Below, one piece after another: positions 41,979-50,114 of a DNA stretch of 64,000 nt. The notes below the pieces were generated by a model. It had not been told where the DNA came from. It ran no database searches and saw only the letters and a list, made by a program, of their open reading frames with translations. Numbering within the stretch: the stretch's first letter is position 1; every line of letters begins with the position of its first letter. The translations under genes were made by a program, and so were the position numbers. The stretch lies in assembly GCF_002979555.1 (NCBI RefSeq), contig NZ_PCOZ01000014.1:1-64000 (forward strand). The letters are read 5' to 3'. This stretch comes from Pseudomonas sp. MYb60 (lineage in GTDB: Bacteria > Pseudomonadota > Gammaproteobacteria > Pseudomonadales > Pseudomonadaceae).

Positions 41979-42995
41979 CTAGCGAAATTGCGCGAGGAAC
42001 CGCAAGTCGTTGTCGAAGAACAGACGCAGGTCGTTCACGCCGTAACGCAGCATGGCCAGACGCTCGACGCCCATGCCGAAGGCAAAGCCCGAGAACTCTT
42101 CCGGGTCGATCCCGGACATGCGCAGCACGTTAGGGTGAACCATGCCGCAGCCCATCACTTCCAGCCAGCCGGTCTGCTTGCAGACGCGGCAGCCTTTGCC
42201 ACTGCACATCACGCATTCCATGTCGACTTCAGCGGAAGGCTCGGTGAACGGGAAGAACGATGGACGGAAACGCACTGCCAGTTCTTTCTCGAAGAACACC
42301 CGAAGAAATTCTTCGATGGTGCCTTTGAGGTCGGCGAAGTTGATATCGCGATCAACCAGCAGGCCTTCGACCTGGTGGAACATCGGCGAGTGAGTGATAT
42401 CGGAGTCGCTACGGTACACACGGCCTGGGCAGACGATGCGGATCGGCGGCTTGTTCGCTTCCATGGTGCGGACCTGTACCGGCGAGGTATGGGTGCGCAA
42501 CAGCATGTTCGCGTTGAAATAGAAGGTGTCGTGCATCGACCGGGCCGGGTGGTGGCCTGGGATGTTGAGCGCCTCGAAGTTGTGATAGTCGTCTTCGACC
42601 TCAGGGCCTTCGGCAATGCCGTAGCCGATATGGGTGAAGAACTGCTCGATACGTTCCAGAGTCCGGGTAATCGGATGCAGGCCGCCCGAGGCCTGGCCAC
42701 GACCAGGCAAGGTGACGTCAATGGATTCGGCGGCGAGTTTGGCCGCAAGATCGGCCTCCTCCATCGTCGCCTTGCGCGCATTGAGCACCTCTGTAACACG
42801 CTCCTTGGCCACGTTGATCAGCGCACCGACTTGCGGACGCTCTTCAGCCGGCAAATTCCCCAGGGTCTTCATCACCTGAGTCAATTCACCTTTTTTGCCA
42901 AGGTAGTGAACCCGGATTTGCTCCAGGGCATTGATATCTTCAGCGCTTTGCACAGCCTCAAGAGCTTGGGCGACGAGCGCGTCCAGGTTTTCCAT
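41979..42995 (-). CDS. pheS: Phenylalanyl-tRNA synthetase alpha subunit
   Basis: The catalytic alpha subunit, 338 residues, with an N-terminal coiled coil (ENLDALVAQALEAVQSAED) and the class II core: motif 2 (TMEANKPPIRIVCPGRVYRSD), FRPSFFPFTEPSAEVDMEC and motif 3 (GFAFGMGVERLAMLRYG). Cysteines in CVMCSGKGCRVCKQTGW form a probable zinc site. Two large hairpins in the rplT-pheS spacer may set its expression. Confidence 0.98.
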   Translation of the reverse strand: MENLDALVAQALEAVQSAEDINALEQIRVHYLGKKGELTQVMKTLGNLPAEERPQVGALINVAKERVTEVLNARKATMEEADLAAKLAAESIDVTLPGRGQASGGLHPITRTLERIEQFFTHIGYGIAEGPEVEDDYHNFEALNIPGHHPARSMHDTFYFNANMLLRTHTSPVQVRTMEANKPPIRIVCPGRVYRSDSDITHSPMFHQVEGLLVDRDINFADLKGTIEEFLRVFFEKELAVRFRPSFFPFTEPSAEVDMECVMCSGKGCRVCKQTGWLEVMGCGMVHPNVLRMSGIDPEEFSGFAFGMGVERLAMLRYGVNDLRLFFDNDLRFLAQFR

Positions 42996-43017
42996 GTACA
43001 GACTCCAGATACAAAAT

Positions 43018-43045
43018 AGGGGAAGAGCTTGAAGGCTCTTCCCCT
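43018..43045 (-). promoter_or_regulatory. Attenuator-like hairpin before pheS
   Basis: Arms AGGGGAAGAGC and GCTCTTCCCCT, 11 bp, with a six-base loop; on the minus strand it is followed by ATTTTG. It lies about 23 bases upstream of pheS. It may end part of the rplT read-through and so set pheS levels. The stem lies inside a small frame with three Phe codons (see findings). Confidence 0.6.
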
Positions 43046-43060
43046 ATTTAAGACGTTTAC

Positions 43061-43090
43061 CACCTTGGGCTGCAGGAGCAGCCCAAGGTG
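43061..43090 (-). promoter_or_regulatory. Hairpin after rplT
   Basis: Arms CACCTTGGGCTGC and GCAGCCCAAGGTG, 13 bp, with a four-base loop. There is no T-run on the minus strand, so it is more likely an mRNA stability or processing element than a full terminator. It begins 14 bases after the rplT stop codon. Confidence 0.55.
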
Positions 43091-43104
43091 ATTGTCGGGG
43101 GTAC

Positions 43105-43461
43105 TTAAGCCAGAGTGGCTTTAGCTTTCTCGACAATCGCAGCAAACACCGCTTTTTCGTTCACTGCCAGTTCGGCCAGAACCTTACGGTCGATCTCGAT
43201 GGAAGCTTTTTTCAGGCCAGCAATGAAACGGCTGTAGGACAGACCGTTAACACGAGCACCAGCGTTGATACGAGCGATCCACAGAGCGCGGAACTGACGT
43301 TTTTTCTGACGACGGTCACGGTAAGCGTATTGGCCTGCCTTGATTACCGCTTGCTTGGCAACACGGAATACGCGTGAACGCGCGCCGTAGTAGCCTTTAG
43401 CAAGTTTCAGAATTTTTTTGTGACGTTTACGGGCAATGACGCCACGCTTTACACGAGCCAT
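43105..43461 (-). CDS. rplT: 50S ribosomal protein L20
   Basis: The 118-residue L20, with the characteristic MARVKRGVIARKRHKKILKL basic N-terminus and GLSYSRFIAGLKKASIEIDR in the globular part. It is an early assembly protein; in other bacteria L20 also represses translation of the infC-rpmI-rplT messenger. It lies 30 bases after rpmI. Confidence 0.98.
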   Translation of the reverse strand: MARVKRGVIARKRHKKILKLAKGYYGARSRVFRVAKQAVIKAGQYAYRDRRQKKRQFRALWIARINAGARVNGLSYSRFIAGLKKASIEIDRKVLAELAVNEKAVFAAIVEKAKATLA

Positions 43462-43491
43462 GAGTTACTTCCTCTAGTCTTGATCCAAAAA

Positions 43492-43686
43492 TTAACGAAG
43501 GCGCAGCATGCGCTCGACTTTTGCCACGTCAGACGGATGCAGCAAGCTGCTACCGCGCAGTTGACGCTTACGCTTGGTCGACATTTTGGTCAGGATGTGG
43601 CTCTTGAAAGCGTGCTTGTGCTTGATACCGTTAGCAGTTTTCAGAAACCGCTTAGCAGCACCACTTTTAGTCTTCATCTTTGGCAT
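43492..43686 (-). CDS. rpmI: 50S ribosomal protein L35
   Basis: A 64-residue very basic protein, MPKMKTKSGAAKRFLKTANG, with the KHAFKSHILTKMSTKRKRQL segment of L35. It lies 60 bases after infC, in the conserved order infC-rpmI-rplT. Confidence 0.98.
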   Translation of the reverse strand: MPKMKTKSGAAKRFLKTANGIKHKHAFKSHILTKMSTKRKRQLRGSSLLHPSDVAKVERMLRLR

Positions 43687-43746
43687 GTTCGGATACTCCG
43701 CATTCAGTTGATAAACATAATCAGAAGGCCTGCCGTGCCCTGTTGA

Positions 43747-44295
43747 TTACTTCTTCTTTTTCGGGGCGATGACCATAATAAGCTGGCGTCCTTCCATCTT
43801 AGGATGCTGTTCGACCGAACCGTACTCGAGCAGGTCAGCTTCAACCCGCTTGAGGAGTTCCATCCCCAGCTCCTGGTGGGCCATCTCACGGCCGCGGAAT
43901 CGCAAGGATACCTTGGCCCTGTCCCCATCACTCAGGAAACGTACCAGGTTGCGCAGTTTTACCTGGTAATCCCCTTCCTCCGTCCCTGGACGAAACTTGA
44001 TTTCTTTTACTTGAATCTGCTTCTGATTCTTCTTCGCTGCAGCAACCTGTTTCTTCTTTTCGAAGATCGATTTGCCGTAGTCCATCACCCGGCAAACAGG
44101 CGGGACTGCGTCGGCGGAGATTTCCACCAGGTCCAATTTGGACTCTTCAGCGATACGAAGCGCTTCATCAATCGAGACGATGCCAATCTGCTCGCCGTCA
44201 GCGCCAATTAACCGAACCTCGCGTGCCGAGATATTCTCGTTGATCGGGGCTTTCGGTGCAGCTCGTTTATCTTGTCTCATTTCACGCTTAATAAT
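43747..44295 (-). CDS. infC: Translation initiation factor IF-3, non-AUG start
   Basis: IF-3 keeps ribosomal subunits apart and proofreads the initiator codon. The N-domain (INENISAREVRLIGADGEQI), linker (KKKQVAAAKKNQKQIQVKEI) and C-domain (EGDYQVKLRNLVRFLSDGDR, AKVSLRFRGREMAHQELG) are complete. There is an in-frame ATG at 44280, but it has no ribosome binding site. Upstream lies GGAG followed by three ATT codons; the middle one (44295) has ideal spacing and gives about 182 residues. A rare ATT start is how enterobacterial infC is autoregulated. The thrS stop codon overlaps this region. Confidence 0.93.
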   Translation of the reverse strand: MIKREMRQDKRAAPKAPINENISAREVRLIGADGEQIGIVSIDEALRIAEESKLDLVEISADAVPPVCRVMDYGKSIFEKKKQVAAAKKNQKQIQVKEIKFRPGTEEGDYQVKLRNLVRFLSDGDRAKVSLRFRGREMAHQELGMELLKRVEADLLEYGSVEQHPKMEGRQLIMVIAPKKKK

Positions 44296-44297
44296 AA

Positions 44298-46220
44298 TTA
44301 CTCCGAATCTGGGCGACCACGCCGGGAAACCGCTTGCGCGAGGAACTCAGCGAACTGGGCGACGGGAATCGAGCCCAGGTCAGCACCTTCACGAGTACGC
44401 ACAGCGACAGTCTGCATCTCGACTTCCCGATCTCCGATAACCAAAAGATAGGGAACCTTGAGCAAAGTATGCTCGCGGATTTTAAAGCCGATCTTTTCAT
44501 TTCTCAAGTCGGACTTGGCACGAAACCCGCTTTCGTTGAGAGTTTTTTCAACTTCGGCGGCAAAATCTGCCTGTTTATCAGTGATATTCATGATCACTGC
44601 CTGGGTCGGCGCCAGCCACGCAGGGAACGCACCCTCGTAGTGCTCGATCAGGATCCCGACGAACCGTTCGAACGAGCCGAGGATCGCCCGGTGCAGCATA
44701 ACCGGGTGTTTACGGCTGTTGTCTTCGGAGACGTATTCGGCTCCCAGACGGATCGGCAGGTTAAAATCGAGCTGCAGGGTACCACACTGCCAGACGCGGC
44801 CAAGGCAATCTTTCAGCGAGAACTCGATCTTCGGACCGTAGAAAGCACCCTCGCCCGGCTGCAGATCGTACGCAAGGCCCGCGCTGTCGAGCGCTGCAGC
44901 CAATGCGGCTTCGGCGCGATCCCACAGTTCGTCGGAACCGACGCGTTTTTCCGGACGAGTGGACAGTTTCATCTCGACATCGGTGAAGCCGAAATCGCGA
45001 TAGACGTCCATGGTCAGTTTGATGAACGCGGCGGATTCAGCCTGCATCTGCTCTTCAGTGCAGAAAATGTGGGCGTCGTCCTGGGTAAAGCCACGCACAC
45101 GCATGATGCCGTGCAGCGCACCCGATGGCTCGTTACGGTGGCAGGCACCGAACTCGGCCAGGCGCATCGGCAATTCGCGGTAGCTTTTCAGACCCTGGTT
45201 GAACACCTGCACGTGGCAAGGGCAGTTCATCGGCTTGATGGCGTAGTCGCGGTTTTCCGACTGGGTGGTGAACATGTTGTCGGCGTAGTTGGCCCAGTGC
45301 CCGGATTTCTCCCACAGGCTGCGGTCAACGACTTGAGGCGTCTTGATCTCCAGGTAGCCGTTGTCGCGCTGAACCTTGCGCATGTACTGCTCGAGCACCT
45401 GGTACAGGGTCCAGCCGTTCGGGTGCCAGAACACCATGCCCGGCGCTTCTTCCTGGAGGTGAAACAGGTTCAGGCGCTTGCCGATCTTGCGGTGGTCGCG
45501 CTTCTCGGCTTCTTCGATGCGCTGGATGTAGGCCGCCAGCTGCTTCTTGTCAGCCCAGGCGGTGCCGTAGATCCGTTGCAGTTGCTCGTTCTTCGCGTCA
45601 CCCCGCCAGTAGGCGCCAGACAACTTGGTCAGCTTGAACGACTTGAGGAAGCGCGTGTTCGGTACGTGCGGGCCACGGCACATGTCGACATATTCTTCGT
45701 GGTAGTACAGGCCCATGGCCTGCTCGTCCGGCATGTCTTCTACCAGGCGCAGCTTGTAGTCTTCGCCACGGGCGGTGAACACGTCGATCACGTCGGCGCG
45801 CGGCGTGACTTTCTTGATCACGTCGTAATCTTTCTCGATCAGCTGGTGCATGCGCTGTTCGATGGCGGCCAGGTCGTCCGGTGTAAAAGGACGCTCGTAG
45901 GCGATGTCGTAATAGAAACCTTCTTCGATGACCGGGCCGATCACCATTTTCGCCGTTGGGTACAGCTGCTTGACCGCGTGGCCAATCAGGTGGGCGCAAG
46001 AGTGGCGAATGATCTCCAGCCCCTCTTGATCCTTGGGCGTGATGATTTGCAGGCTGGCGTCCGAGGTGATCAGGTCGCTGGCGTCAACCAGCTTGCCGTC
46101 GACCTTGCCGGCCACGGTGGCCTTGGCCAGGCCTGCACCAATGGATGCGGCGACCTCGGCTACGGAAACCGGATGATCGAATGAACGTTGACTGCCGTCG
46201 GGAAGAGTAATAGTTGGCAT
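44298..46220 (-). CDS. thrS: Threonyl-tRNA synthetase
   Basis: A 640-residue class II synthetase with N-terminal TGS domain (MPTITLPDGSQRSFDHPVSV), the editing domain with HSCAHLIGHAVKQLYP and the zinc/catalytic core (MNCPCHVQVF, RLAEFGACHRNEPSGALHG, with MLHRAILGSFERFVGILIEH) and the anticodon-binding domain. It charges tRNA-Thr. The ATG at 46220 has AGGAGG at good distance; an ATG 11 codons upstream lies inside the operator region. Two anticodon-like hairpins upstream suggest self-control at translation. It heads the thrS-infC-rpmI-rplT-pheST-ihfA block. Confidence 0.98.
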   Translation of the reverse strand: MPTITLPDGSQRSFDHPVSVAEVAASIGAGLAKATVAGKVDGKLVDASDLITSDASLQIITPKDQEGLEIIRHSCAHLIGHAVKQLYPTAKMVIGPVIEEGFYYDIAYERPFTPDDLAAIEQRMHQLIEKDYDVIKKVTPRADVIDVFTARGEDYKLRLVEDMPDEQAMGLYYHEEYVDMCRGPHVPNTRFLKSFKLTKLSGAYWRGDAKNEQLQRIYGTAWADKKQLAAYIQRIEEAEKRDHRKIGKRLNLFHLQEEAPGMVFWHPNGWTLYQVLEQYMRKVQRDNGYLEIKTPQVVDRSLWEKSGHWANYADNMFTTQSENRDYAIKPMNCPCHVQVFNQGLKSYRELPMRLAEFGACHRNEPSGALHGIMRVRGFTQDDAHIFCTEEQMQAESAAFIKLTMDVYRDFGFTDVEMKLSTRPEKRVGSDELWDRAEAALAAALDSAGLAYDLQPGEGAFYGPKIEFSLKDCLGRVWQCGTLQLDFNLPIRLGAEYVSEDNSRKHPVMLHRAILGSFERFVGILIEHYEGAFPAWLAPTQAVIMNITDKQADFAAEVEKTLNESGFRAKSDLRNEKIGFKIREHTLLKVPYLLVIGDREVEMQTVAVRTREGADLGSIPVAQFAEFLAQAVSRRGRPDSE

Positions 46221-46239
46221 GGCGCCTCCTCTCCTAGTG

Positions 46240-46334
46240 GTGACCCCTACCAAAGGTCACGTGGGTTGGGATGAGCCAGTACAAGATCCAATACCAGGCC
46301 GTCCAATGATGAACGCCTGCCTTACAGCGGCAGG
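46240..46334 (-). promoter_or_regulatory. Candidate thrS translational operator (two tRNA-Thr anticodon-like hairpins)
   Basis: On the minus strand, hairpin A (46260-46240) is GTGACC-TTTGGTAGG-GGTCAC; with the T-G wobble closed, the loop is TTGGTAG, a seven-base anticodon loop with U33, anticodon GGU and A37. Hairpin B (46334-46316) is CCTGCC-GCTGTAA-GGCAGG, with loop positions 34-36 equal to UGU and A37. Both are Thr anticodons. Hairpin A lies just upstream of the AGGAGG of thrS. In E. coli the thrS operator also has two such stem-loops (domains 2 and 4), bound by ThrRS to block ribosomes. Function here is inferred. Confidence 0.65.
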
Positions 46335-46586
46335 AGCCTTTCGGCCAACCGATAATCGAACCAGAGTGACTGGAGTGAGCTAAAAAGAACATGGCAAGGC
46401 GGCAATGGGCGCGCCTGGAAATAGCCAGGGCAACGATGCTAGCACAGATGAACGGTCATCGCGCCCGCCCCCACCTGTGTAACAGGAAATTCCATCCTTT
46501 ATAGCCGCAAAAGTGAACTTGGGCTGTACGCCGGCCCTCAAACCCACTGAGAATCGCTGTTCGTCCTCGAATCAAAGGAGCACTTC
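46335..46586. other. Divergent intergenic region thrS / small secreted protein
   Basis: About 250 bases that should hold the thrS promoter (-) and the promoter of the small exported protein (+). No clear -35/-10 pair, tRNA or small ORF could be picked out by eye. Confidence 0.3.
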
Positions 46587-46901
46587 ATGATGCGTTTTAC
46601 CTCTACCCTCGCCCTCGCCGCTTCCCTGACCCTCCTTTCTCTCGGCGCTCAGGCAGCCGCCCCGTCGAACTGGCCAGCGGGCGCCCGCGACAGCTTCGTC
46701 AGCGACTGCAGCGCAGCCGCCAGCCAGAACGTGGACGTCAAAACTGCCAAAGCCCACTGTGAATGTGGCGCCGACAAAATCAACGCCGAGTTGACCACCG
46801 CAGAAATCAAGGAACTCATGACTAACCAGAACGCCAAGCCGGAGCTTAAAAACAAGGCTGTCGCGGCGATTTCGTCCTGCAAAGTCGTGAAGAAAAAGTA
46901 A
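46587..46901 (+). CDS. Small exported cysteine-containing protein
   Basis: A 104-residue protein with a signal peptide (about 1-24, ending AQAA). The mature domain is helical and has four Cys (in VSDCSAAAS, AHCECG and SSCKVVKKK), probably making two disulfides in the periplasm. The ATG at 46587 has GGAG at six bases. It is a lone gene. I do not know its function; no catalytic motif is visible. Confidence 0.75.
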   Translation: MMRFTSTLALAASLTLLSLGAQAAAPSNWPAGARDSFVSDCSAAASQNVDVKTAKAHCECGADKINAELTTAEIKELMTNQNAKPELKNKAVAAISSCKVVKKK

Positions 46902-47190
46902 TAAAGGCCACTGATCAGGCGCGCGTTTTGCCAGAAAAACCGCCTCAAAACTGCCTTTTCTCACAAATTACGCAGCTTTAACGGCTTTTTTTACAGCCTT
47001 ACATTTCGCGCCAAAGCCCCGTAAATCGGGGCTTTCAGCCGATCACGGCACTAAACGCAACGCTATTGATTAGCAAACAGTGCCTTGGGGGGGCTCCCAA
47101 GTCGAACATTTCGACTATGATAGCCCGGTGTGCCCAGTTGGCCTGAGCAGCACAGTACTACTGAAAATATATGTTTCTTGGAGATACACC

Positions 47191-47403
47191 ATGTCTAATC
47201 GCCAAACCGGCACCGTTAAATGGTTCAACGATGAAAAAGGCTTCGGCTTCATCACTCCTCAAGGTGGCGGTGACGACCTGTTCGTACACTTCAAAGCTAT
47301 CGAAAGCGACGGTTTCAAAAGCCTGAAAGAAGGCCAAACCGTTTCCTTCGTGGCTGAGAAAGGCCAAAAGGGTATGCAAGCTGCACAGGTTCGCGGCGAG
47401 TAA
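47191..47403 (+). CDS. CspA-family cold-shock protein
   Basis: A 70-residue single-stranded nucleic-acid-binding protein with RNP1 (KGFGFITP) and RNP2 (LFVHFKAI). It starts MSNRQTGTVKWFNDEKGFGF, like Pseudomonas CapB/CspA. The ATG has TTGGAG upstream. The long leader (about 100 bases after a possible -10 TATGAT near 47116) fits the cold-box leaders of this family. It ends in a perfect terminator. Confidence 0.95.
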   Translation: MSNRQTGTVKWFNDEKGFGFITPQGGGDDLFVHFKAIESDGFKSLKEGQTVSFVAEKGQKGMQAAQVRGE

Positions 47404-47417
47404 TTCTCCGCTGAGCT

Positions 47418-47449
47418 AAAAAAACCCCGTCCATGTGACGGGGTTTTTT
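47418..47449. terminator. Terminator of the cold-shock gene
   Basis: CCCCGTC-CATGT-GACGGGG flanked by seven A on the left and six T on the right, 20 bases after the cold-shock stop codon. It is also usable by the convergent lipoprotein gene. Confidence 0.92.
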
Positions 47450-47476
47450 ATGGGCGCTGCAAAAGCCAGGAATGAC

Positions 47477-47797
47477 TTAGCCGCAATTGACCCGCGTGAT
47501 CACCAGATTGTCATCGGTGTTCAGGTTCAAGCGGTCGGAGCGGTATTCCAGCGTGATCATGTCGTTGGGCTTGAGGATCCGTGCATTCTGCGCACCGGCG
47601 CGAGTGCGGGCCTGCTCCAGCAACTGAGGCGAGGCTTTCTGGCCGATGGTGAATTCGGCGGCTTTCGACTCACAGCGGCTATGACCGGTGGCGGCCACGG
47701 TGGCGTCTTTGGCTGGCTCAGAGGCACCCGGGGTGCTGCAACCCGCCAATGCGAGTGCTGCCAACAAAGTACCGAATGATGCGAGCTTCCAAGGCAT
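47477..47797 (-). CDS. I78-family peptidase inhibitor lipoprotein
   Basis: A 106-residue protein with lipoprotein signal (MPWKLASFGTLLAALALAGC) and an I78-type domain: GQKASPQLLEQARTRAGAQ, ARILKPNDMITLEYRSDRLN and the terminal VITRVNCG. The family inhibits serine proteases and is usually periplasmic. A Cys early in the domain (RCESKAAEF) can pair with the last Cys. The start at 47797 is chosen for the lipobox; a longer frame exists upstream. Confidence 0.82.
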   Translation of the reverse strand: MPWKLASFGTLLAALALAGCSTPGASEPAKDATVAATGHSRCESKAAEFTIGQKASPQLLEQARTRAGAQNARILKPNDMITLEYRSDRLNLNTDDNLVITRVNCG

Positions 47798-47941
47798 GAA
47801 GCCTCCTATGATAAAAAATGGACAGAGTTCGTGCGACAGCGAACACAAGGATAGGTTTCAAGACGTAAACCGTCGCGTCGCAAGTCTGCCTGACTCTCGA
47901 CTGGCATTCGCCCGGTGAATCGTGACCGGATATGAACGTAA

Positions 47942-48250
47942 TCAATAGACGTCAATGTAGTCAAACGCGGGCGTCGGCCAGTTCTGCTGCAATGCATTGA
48001 AAATCTGCGTCACCCACACTTCATCGCTTGCCGCGACGTTACCGACATAACCTGAACCCTTGGCCCAGGTCTCCAGGCGAAACAGCAGCCCATCAATGTC
48101 GACACCGCCCACAATCTTCCCGCTGGAGATGTAAGCGATTCCGGCCTGGGTGACCCGCAATTGGGCATGTTCATCATCACTGGCGCTGGCGAGGAGTTGG
48201 CGCACGGCGGCCAGCGTGAGGTTCTCGGGGTTGCTCAAATCGATCTGCAC
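47942..48250 (-). CDS. Hypothetical protein
   Basis: A 102-residue cytoplasmic protein beginning MQIDLSNPENLTLAAVRQLL. Features are a helix-rich start, a beta-rich centre (LRVTQAGIAYISSG, KIVGGVDIDGLLFRLETW) and an acidic, aromatic end (FDYIDVY). No signal peptide, no membrane segment, no catalytic motif. It has no close partner gene. Function unknown. Confidence 0.65.
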   Translation of the reverse strand: MQIDLSNPENLTLAAVRQLLASASDDEHAQLRVTQAGIAYISSGKIVGGVDIDGLLFRLETWAKGSGYVGNVAASDEVWVTQIFNALQQNWPTPAFDYIDVY

Positions 48251-48408
48251 GCGGTTGTTCCCGGCAATTAAACAGGCGCACAGTGTCGCATAGCCCTCCC
48301 CTCATGCCTAAGTAGGAGTGCCAAGCGGCCTGCAAAATGGTTAACTGCCCGCGCAATGATTGCGCACCCGCGCACGCCCCAAGCCTTATTCAGCCCCACG
48401 AGACAGTC

Positions 48409-48621
48409 ATGACCACCGTAACGCTCCAAGCCGACATCAAAGCCAAGTGGCCACAGGGCCAGAGCTCCTACAGCCCCGGCAGCCCGGAAGAATTGGCGAT
48501 CATCGGTATCGACCTGCTGGTCAAGGAACTCGGCACCCAGGCGGCTCAAGCGTTCATCGGCCAGATATTCGAGAAATACCCGGCCGATCACATGGGCGCG
48601 TTCAACCCCGAGCGCGAGTAA
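48409..48621 (+). CDS. Small conserved-looking hypothetical protein
   Basis: A 70-residue protein, MTTVTLQADIKAKWPQGQSS, with a helical centre (EELAIIGIDLLVKELGTQAA) and an acidic end. It has no signal peptide and no domain known to me. The ribosome binding site is weak; upstream ATG codons exist, but the coding look starts here. Confidence 0.6.
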   Translation: MTTVTLQADIKAKWPQGQSSYSPGSPEELAIIGIDLLVKELGTQAAQAFIGQIFEKYPADHMGAFNPERE

Positions 48622-48654
48622 GGGCCGGTCGGCGAATGCCCACCGGCACGCGCA

Positions 48655-49683
48655 CTACTTCAATCGCGCCAGGCGCTCGGTCAACAGATCGAAGAAGCCC
48701 TGAGCGTCGCCGTTTTCCACCCAGAACACATTCTTGTCCTGCTTGAGGCCGTCATACCAATCGACGATGGTCTGGCCGAAGGTCGAGCCTTCGCGGCTGT
48801 CCACCACCATATTGGCCTGGCGCCCGGTAAACAGCGAAGGCTTGAGCAGGTACGCGATGACTGTGGCGTCATGCACCGGACCACCCGGGATGCCGTAGTG
48901 CTCCATGTCGCCCTTCACGTATTCGTTGAGAATACTGCTCACGACGTGGCTGGCGTTGTTGTTCAGGCCGGCGATCTTTTTCAGGCGCGCCTCGCTGGTC
49001 AGCACCTTGTGGGTCACATCCAACGGCAGGTAGGTGAGCTTGACCCCACTCTTGAGCACGATCTCCGCCGCCACCGGGTCGGCGAACAGGTTGAACTCGG
49101 CCACCGGCGTGATATTGCCGCCGTTGAAGTGCGCGCCGCCCATCACCACCACTTCCTTGATGCCCTGGGTGATTTCCGGCGCCTGGGTGAGCGCCAACGC
49201 GAGGTTGGTCTGCGGGCCGAGCATCGCGATGGTGATGCTGTGGGGCTTGGCAGTGCTCAGGGTCTTGATCAGGTAGTCAACCGCGTTGCCGTCCGCAAGG
49301 CCCTTCTTGGGCTCGTGCACCGTGACACCGGAAATGCCCTCCTTGCCGTGGATATTCTCGGCATAGATCGGCTTGCGCAGCAGCGGCGCCGGCGCACCGG
49401 CATAGACCGGAATGTCCTCGCGCGCGGCCCATTCTCGTGCCAGGCGCGCGTTACGCGAGGTCTTGTCCAGGCGCACGTTGCCGGCGACCGTGGTCAGCGC
49501 ACGGATGTTGAGCTCGTCTGGCGAGGCCATGGCAAACAGCAAGGCCACTACGTCATCGGCGCCGGGATCAGTGTCGATGATCAGGTCGATTTTTTCCGCC
49601 GCATGGGCGCTTGCAGCGGTGAGCGCGGACAAAAGCAGGACACTCCGAAACAGATTTCTCAAGGTTGGGAGACCACGTTGCAT
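48655..49683 (-). CDS. Exported inosine-uridine-type nucleoside hydrolase
   Basis: A 342-residue enzyme with a signal peptide (about 1-29, ending AHAA) in front of the nucleoside hydrolase fold. The calcium/ribose-binding DTDPGADD is at about residues 37-44; VTVHEPKKGLADGNAVD and GGAHFNGGNITPVAEFNLF (read in part) complete the site. It should split purine or pyrimidine nucleosides into base and ribose outside the cytoplasm. It lies 26 bases after rbsD as the last gene of the ribose operon, so the freed ribose can be imported by RbsABC. Confidence 0.92.
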   Translation of the reverse strand: MQRGLPTLRNLFRSVLLLSALTAASAHAAEKIDLIIDTDPGADDVVALLFAMASPDELNIRALTTVAGNVRLDKTSRNARLAREWAAREDIPVYAGAPAPLLRKPIYAENIHGKEGISGVTVHEPKKGLADGNAVDYLIKTLSTAKPHSITIAMLGPQTNLALALTQAPEITQGIKEVVVMGGAHFNGGNITPVAEFNLFADPVAAEIVLKSGVKLTYLPLDVTHKVLTSEARLKKIAGLNNNASHVVSSILNEYVKGDMEHYGIPGGPVHDATVIAYLLKPSLFTGRQANMVVDSREGSTFGQTIVDWYDGLKQDKNVFWVENGDAQGFFDLLTERLARLK

Positions 49684-49709
49684 AAAACACTCCTTGTCGT
49701 TGGGACACT

Positions 49710-50114
49710 CTAGAAGGTTACGCCGGACACCAGCGCGATATTGCAATACGGTTGGCACTCTCCAGTCCGCACAACGGCGCGTGCGGTGCGGCTGAGCGCC
49801 TTGAATTGTTCATGACTCAGCAACCGTCGCTCACCCAGCGCAGCCTGTTCGGCCAGGCTGTTGAGCTCGGCCAATGCCGGCGGCTGCTTGAGCAGGATTT
49901 CTTCGGCCAATACATGGCTTTCCACCTGCATCTCGCTGAGCACGATGCGCAGGGTGCTGATGAAATCCGGAATGCCTTGGGTCAATGCCAGATCGATCAA
50001 TTCGACACCCGGCGGCACCGGCAGGCCAGCATCGCCGATCACCAGCACGTCGCCATGCCCCAGGGAGGCGATGAGCCGCGACAGCGCGATGTTGAGCAAG
50101 GGGGTCTTTTTCAT
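49710..50114 (-). CDS. rbsD: D-ribose pyranase
   Basis: A 134-residue RbsD; it interconverts pyranose and furanose forms of ribose before phosphorylation. The N-terminal MKKTPLLNIALSRLIASLGH has the catalytic His, followed by DVLVIGDAGLPVPPGVELID. The C-terminus has the family YCNIALVSGV. The ATG overlaps the rbsK stop codon. Confidence 0.94.
   Translation of the reverse strand: MKKTPLLNIALSRLIASLGHGDVLVIGDAGLPVPPGVELIDLALTQGIPDFISTLRIVLSEMQVESHVLAEEILLKQPPALAELNSLAEQAALGERRLLSHEQFKALSRTARAVVRTGECQPYCNIALVSGVTF

Noticed and set aside
47100..47125. Promoter of the cold-shock gene (TATGAT)
   Set aside because: The -10 is good but no acceptable -35 at 16-18 bases was found, so it is only mentioned, not annotated.
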